From the NCBI GenBank assembly GCA_947176655.1, contig CAMWRK010000086.1, forward strand, positions 1-8,384: DNA of 8,384 bases, in the 5' to 3' direction. Within the stretch, counting starts at the first letter, position 1; the number at the start of each line of letters is the position of its first letter. Below, piece after piece: positions 5,963 to 8,384 of this stretch. The notes under the pieces were generated by a model, which worked only from the letters and a program-made list of their open reading frames with translations, did not search any database and was not told the origin of the DNA. The stretch comes from an uncultured Prevotellaceae bacterium (GTDB taxonomy: Bacteria > Bacteroidota > Bacteroidia > Bacteroidales > Bacteroidaceae). A program made the translations under genes and the position numbers.

Positions 5963-6790
5963 TCAGATGCCTCTGCTGTCGAGCTCCGCCGCCATCTCCT
6001 GCTGTACGGCCATGGCCGCTGCCGCTGCCGCCTGTGCGAAGTTTTCGCTGGTGTCGGCATAGATGATGGCACGCGAGCTGTTGACCAGCAGACCGCATTC
6101 CCCGGTCATGCCGTAGCGGCAGACTTCGGCGAGCGAGCCTCCCTGTGCTCCCACGCCGGGAACGAGCAGGAAGTGGTCGGGCACTATCTTGCGGATTTCC
6201 TCGAATGCCTGTCCCTGTGTCGCTCCCACGACATACATCATGCGGTCGTCACCGGCCCATTCCTGACTTTTGCGCAGAACCTTTTGGAACAGTTTTTCGC
6301 CGCTGGTGTCTTCGGTAAGCTGGAAGTCATGGCTGCCCTTGTTGCTGGTGAGAGCCAGCAGTATGACCCATTTGCCGTCGTATCCGAGGAAGGGTGTCAC
6401 GCTGTCTTCGCCCATGTATGGAGCCACGGTGATGGCGTCCAGATCGTACTCCTCAAAGAATGTCCTTGCGTACATGGCCGAGGTGTTGCCTATGTCACCG
6501 CGCTTGGCGTCGGCTATGATGAACTGGTCGGGATAGTTCTGACGTATGTATGCGACAGTCTTTTCGAATGCTGCCAGCCCCTTGACGCCGAAAGCCTCGT
6601 AGAAGGCAAGGTTGGGCTTGTAGGCCACACAATATGGCGCCGTGGCATCTACTATAGCCTTGTTGAAGGAGAATATGGGATCCTCCTCCCCGAGCAAGTG
6701 TGCCGGAACCTTCTTCAGGTCTGTGTCGAGACCTACGCACAGGAAACTGCGCTTCGTGCGGATATTGTGTATAAGCTCTTGTCTTGTCAT
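5963..6790 (-). CDS. pyrF: Orotidine 5'-phosphate decarboxylase PyrF
   Basis: Decarboxylates OMP to UMP, the last step of de novo pyrimidine synthesis; cytosolic TIM barrel. FLCVGLDTD (16-24) is the first conserved strand. The catalytic Asp-Lys network lies in DAKRGDIGNT (94-103, Lys96), and TVAPYMGEDS (121-130), VPGVGAQGG (210-218) and NSSRAI (237-242) are phosphate- and loop-binding segments. At 275 residues with DAKRGDIG it belongs to the longer type 2 OMP decarboxylase family rather than the E. coli type (about 245). An Ala-rich helix lies near the C-terminus (252-262). It sits between prfA (55-bp gap) and lpxD (73-bp gap), the two widest gaps of the cluster, so transcription could be partly uncoupled here. 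Confidence 0.96.
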   Translation of the reverse strand: MTRQELIHNIRTKRSFLCVGLDTDLKKVPAHLLGEEDPIFSFNKAIVDATAPYCVAYKPNLAFYEAFGVKGLAAFEKTVAYIRQNYPDQFIIADAKRGDIGNTSAMYARTFFEEYDLDAITVAPYMGEDSVTPFLGYDGKWVILLALTSNKGSHDFQLTEDTSGEKLFQKVLRKSQEWAGDDRMMYVVGATQGQAFEEIRKIVPDHFLLVPGVGAQGGSLAEVCRYGMTGECGLLVNSSRAIIYADTSENFAQAAAAAAMAVQQEMAAELDSRGI

Positions 6791-6845
6791 ATTGTAATAT
6801 ATAAATTAGGTGATGTTTATCTGGTGATGTGCCAAAAGAACAGGA
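6791..6845 (-). other. AT-rich prfA-pyrF spacer with an 8-bp direct repeat
   Basis: This 55-bp gap is AT-rich next to the pyrF start (TTTATATATTACAAT on the minus strand). It carries GGTGATGT twice on the plus strand (6809-6816 and 6823-6830, 14 bp apart). A TTTG on the minus strand lies about 24 bp upstream of TAATTTAT, a poor -7 match. An internal promoter or operator for pyrF and the lpx genes is possible but weakly supported. Confidence 0.25.
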
Positions 6846-7955
6846 CTACAACTCGGCCTCTTTCAGTCGTTCCGCGTTTTCCGCTACGATGAGGTGGTCG
6901 ATGCAGTCCTGGATGTTGCCGTCCATGAAGGCGTTGAGATTGTATATCGTGTAACCTATCCTGTGGTCCGTGATGCGCCCCTGCGGGTAGTTGTATGTGC
7001 GTATCTTGGCAGAGCGGTCGCCGGTGGACACCATTGTCTTTCGTTTTGACGCTATGTCGTCGAGATATTTCTGGTGCTCCTTATCATAGATGAACGTGCG
7101 CAAGCGTGCCAGTGCGCGCTCCTTATTCTTTGGCTGGTCGCGCGTCTCGGTACATTCCACCAGTATCTCCTCGTCTTCGTTGGTGAAGGGGTTGCGCCAC
7201 ATGTAGCGGGCGCGGACACCGGATTCCACCTTGTTGACGTTCTGGCCTCCTGCACCGCTGGAGCGGAATGTGTCCCACTTGATGGCTCCTTCGTTGATTT
7301 CAACGTCGAACTCCTCGGCTTCCGGCAGGACGGCCACCGTGGCAGCACTGGTGTGTACGCGTCCCTGCGTCTCTGTCGCAGGAACGCGCTGTACGCGGTG
7401 CACGCCGCTTTCGTATTTCATTATGCCGTAGACACCCTCGCCACTGATGCTGAAGATGATTTCCTTGTATCCGCCGGACGAACCTTCGCTGAAACTTGAC
7501 ACGGCCATGCGCCAGCCTTTGGTCTCGATGTATTTCGTGTACATGCGGAACAGGTCTCCGGCAAAGAGAGCCGCTTCGTCTCCGCCTGTGCCTCCGCGTA
7601 TCTCCATGATGACGTTCTTGTCATCTTCCGGGTCTGCCGGCACCAGCAGCAATTTTATTTCGTCCTCCAACTGCGGTATGCGCCTTTCGCTTTCGGAGAG
7701 TTCCTCCCTGAGAATCTCTCTGGTCTCGGCATCTTCCTCTATGGCCAGCATCTCTTTGGCATCGGCGATGTTCTGCATGCAGCCGACATATTCCTTGCGT
7801 GCTTCCACTATCTTGCCGAGGTCTTTATACTCTTTGGTCAGTTTGACATACCTTTTCTGGTCGGCGATGACGGCAGGGTCGGTAATCAGTGTCGACACCT
7901 CTTCAAAGCGAGATACCAGCCCCTCCAGGCGTTCAAGCAGGTTGTTGTTTGCCAT
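6846..7955 (-). CDS. prfA: Peptide chain release factor 1 (RF1)
   Basis: Recognises UAA and UAG in the ribosomal A site and triggers peptide release. The 369-residue protein has the acidic coiled N-terminal domain (about 1-105) and GGTGGDEAALFAGDLFRMY (121-139). The RF1 codon-recognition motif PAT is at 192-194 (RF2 would have SPF). The catalytic GGQ is at 236-238 in SGAGGQNVNKV, and the C-terminus holds RTYNYPQGRITDHR. Q238 is the site normally methylated by PrmC. GGQNVNKVESGVRARY, instead of the HVN..D..VR..H form, is what I recall for Bacteroidetes RF1. The gene stops with TAG, a codon read by its own product. It starts 13 bp after purM. Confidence 0.97.
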   Translation of the reverse strand: MANNNLLERLEGLVSRFEEVSTLITDPAVIADQKRYVKLTKEYKDLGKIVEARKEYVGCMQNIADAKEMLAIEEDAETREILREELSESERRIPQLEDEIKLLLVPADPEDDKNVIMEIRGGTGGDEAALFAGDLFRMYTKYIETKGWRMAVSSFSEGSSGGYKEIIFSISGEGVYGIMKYESGVHRVQRVPATETQGRVHTSAATVAVLPEAEEFDVEINEGAIKWDTFRSSGAGGQNVNKVESGVRARYMWRNPFTNEDEEILVECTETRDQPKNKERALARLRTFIYDKEHQKYLDDIASKRKTMVSTGDRSAKIRTYNYPQGRITDHRIGYTIYNLNAFMDGNIQDCIDHLIVAENAERLKEAEL

Positions 7956-7968
7956 GTGTCTGTGTGGG

Positions 7969-8384
7969 TTAGTAGTTGAACTCGCCGAACTCGCTGCGGA
8001 TGGTCAGGCTTCTGGAGCCTTCCTCTATGTGTCCAACTATGCGGGCGTCGATGTTGAAACTCTGTGACAGAGCAATGACTCGCTCCGCCATTTCGGGAGC
8101 GACGTAGATTTCCATACGGTGTCCCATGTTGAATACCTTGTACATTTCGCTCCATTCCGTGCCGCTCTCCTCCTGTATGGCGCGGAATAGCGGAGGGACG
8201 GGGAACATGTTGTCCTTTATGACGCGGCAGTTGTCGCCCACGAAGTGCAGCACCTTGGTCTGTGCCCCGCCGGTGCAGTGTACCATGCCGTGGATGGAGG
8301 GACGCATCTCGTCCAGCAGTTTCTTTACCACAGGGGCGTATGTGCGTGTGGGGGAAAGCACCAGTCTGCCTGCCGGAATGGGCG
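7969..8384 (-). CDS. purM: Phosphoribosylformylglycinamidine cyclo-ligase PurM (AIR synthase), C-terminal part
   Basis: Makes aminoimidazole ribonucleotide from FGAM with ATP, the fifth step of purine synthesis. Only the last 138 codons are in the window; the frame stays open to the right edge (PIPAGRLVLSPTRTYAPVVK...), so the 5' end is missing because of the window, not damage. Visible family features are LSPTRTYAPVV, HCTGGAQTKVLHF (the PurM H-x-T/S-G-G loop), FPVPPLFRAIQEESG and the conserved VFNMGHRMEIYV near the end. The HCTGGAQTK form differs from E. coli HITGGG and resembles the longer Bacteroidetes type of PurM. It is the first gene of the cluster seen here, 13 bp before prfA. Confidence 0.93.
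   Translation of the reverse strand, partial: PIPAGRLVLSPTRTYAPVVKKLLDEMRPSIHGMVHCTGGAQTKVLHFVGDNCRVIKDNMFPVPPLFRAIQEESGTEWSEMYKVFNMGHRMEIYVAPEMAERVIALSQSFNIDARIVGHIEEGSRSLTIRSEFGEFNY

Noticed and set aside
5890..6072. N-terminal extension of LpxD by 61 codons
   Set aside because: It overlaps the end of pyrF and the A-rich leader; MEFNAQ at 5889 is the standard start.
6791..6845. Internal promoter before pyrF
   Set aside because: The best -7 candidate, TAATTTAT, matches poorly and its spacing from TTTG is about 24 bp. It is left only as a weak note.

Overview
The window looks like a Bacteroidales chromosome, perhaps Prevotellaceae or a relative. The RF1, PurM C-terminus, LpxA/LpxC/LpxD, and the small acidic pRiA4b-type protein all read like Bacteroides/Prevotella versions. 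The one recognisable promoter fits the Bacteroidetes TTTG/TAnnTTTG pattern, and most starts lack a Shine-Dalgarno sequence. This assignment comes from recalled protein resemblance, not a database search.

Layout: positions 1-84 hold a palindromic repeat built from 22-bp units. Positions 85-307 hold no gene I can support. A putative promoter (308-340) precedes a plus-strand AAA ATPase (375-1409). One base later begins a TOPRIM-like partner gene (1411-about 1548) that is cut off where it meets the 3' end of miaA. From 1549 to the right edge, eight genes lie head to tail on the minus strand. In transcription order they are purM (partial), prfA, pyrF, lpxD, lpxC, lpxA, a pRiA4b ORF-3-like gene and miaA. 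The gaps between them are 13, 55, 73, 30, 26, 5 and 32 bp, so they probably form one operon or a few overlapping transcripts.

How the genes work together: the minus-strand block combines purine synthesis (purM), translation termination (prfA), pyrimidine synthesis (pyrF), early lipid A synthesis (lpxA, lpxC, lpxD) and tRNA A37 prenylation (miaA). It is a housekeeping growth cluster. The plus-strand pair has the organisation of ATPase + TOPRIM accessory modules, several of which are anti-phage systems. It has lower GC than the core (25-27 of 60 bases in two hand-counted rows, against 34-38 of 60 in two core rows). Here it looks like the broken remnant of such a module.

Most notable points: (1) the TOPRIM partner is truncated within about 10 bp of the miaA stop codon; (2) LpxC is a clean stand-alone 299-residue protein, whereas the Bacteroidetes form I know is an LpxC-FabZ fusion of about 460 residues; (3) the left edge carries a structured repeat. 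I did not find a clearly novel intact system.
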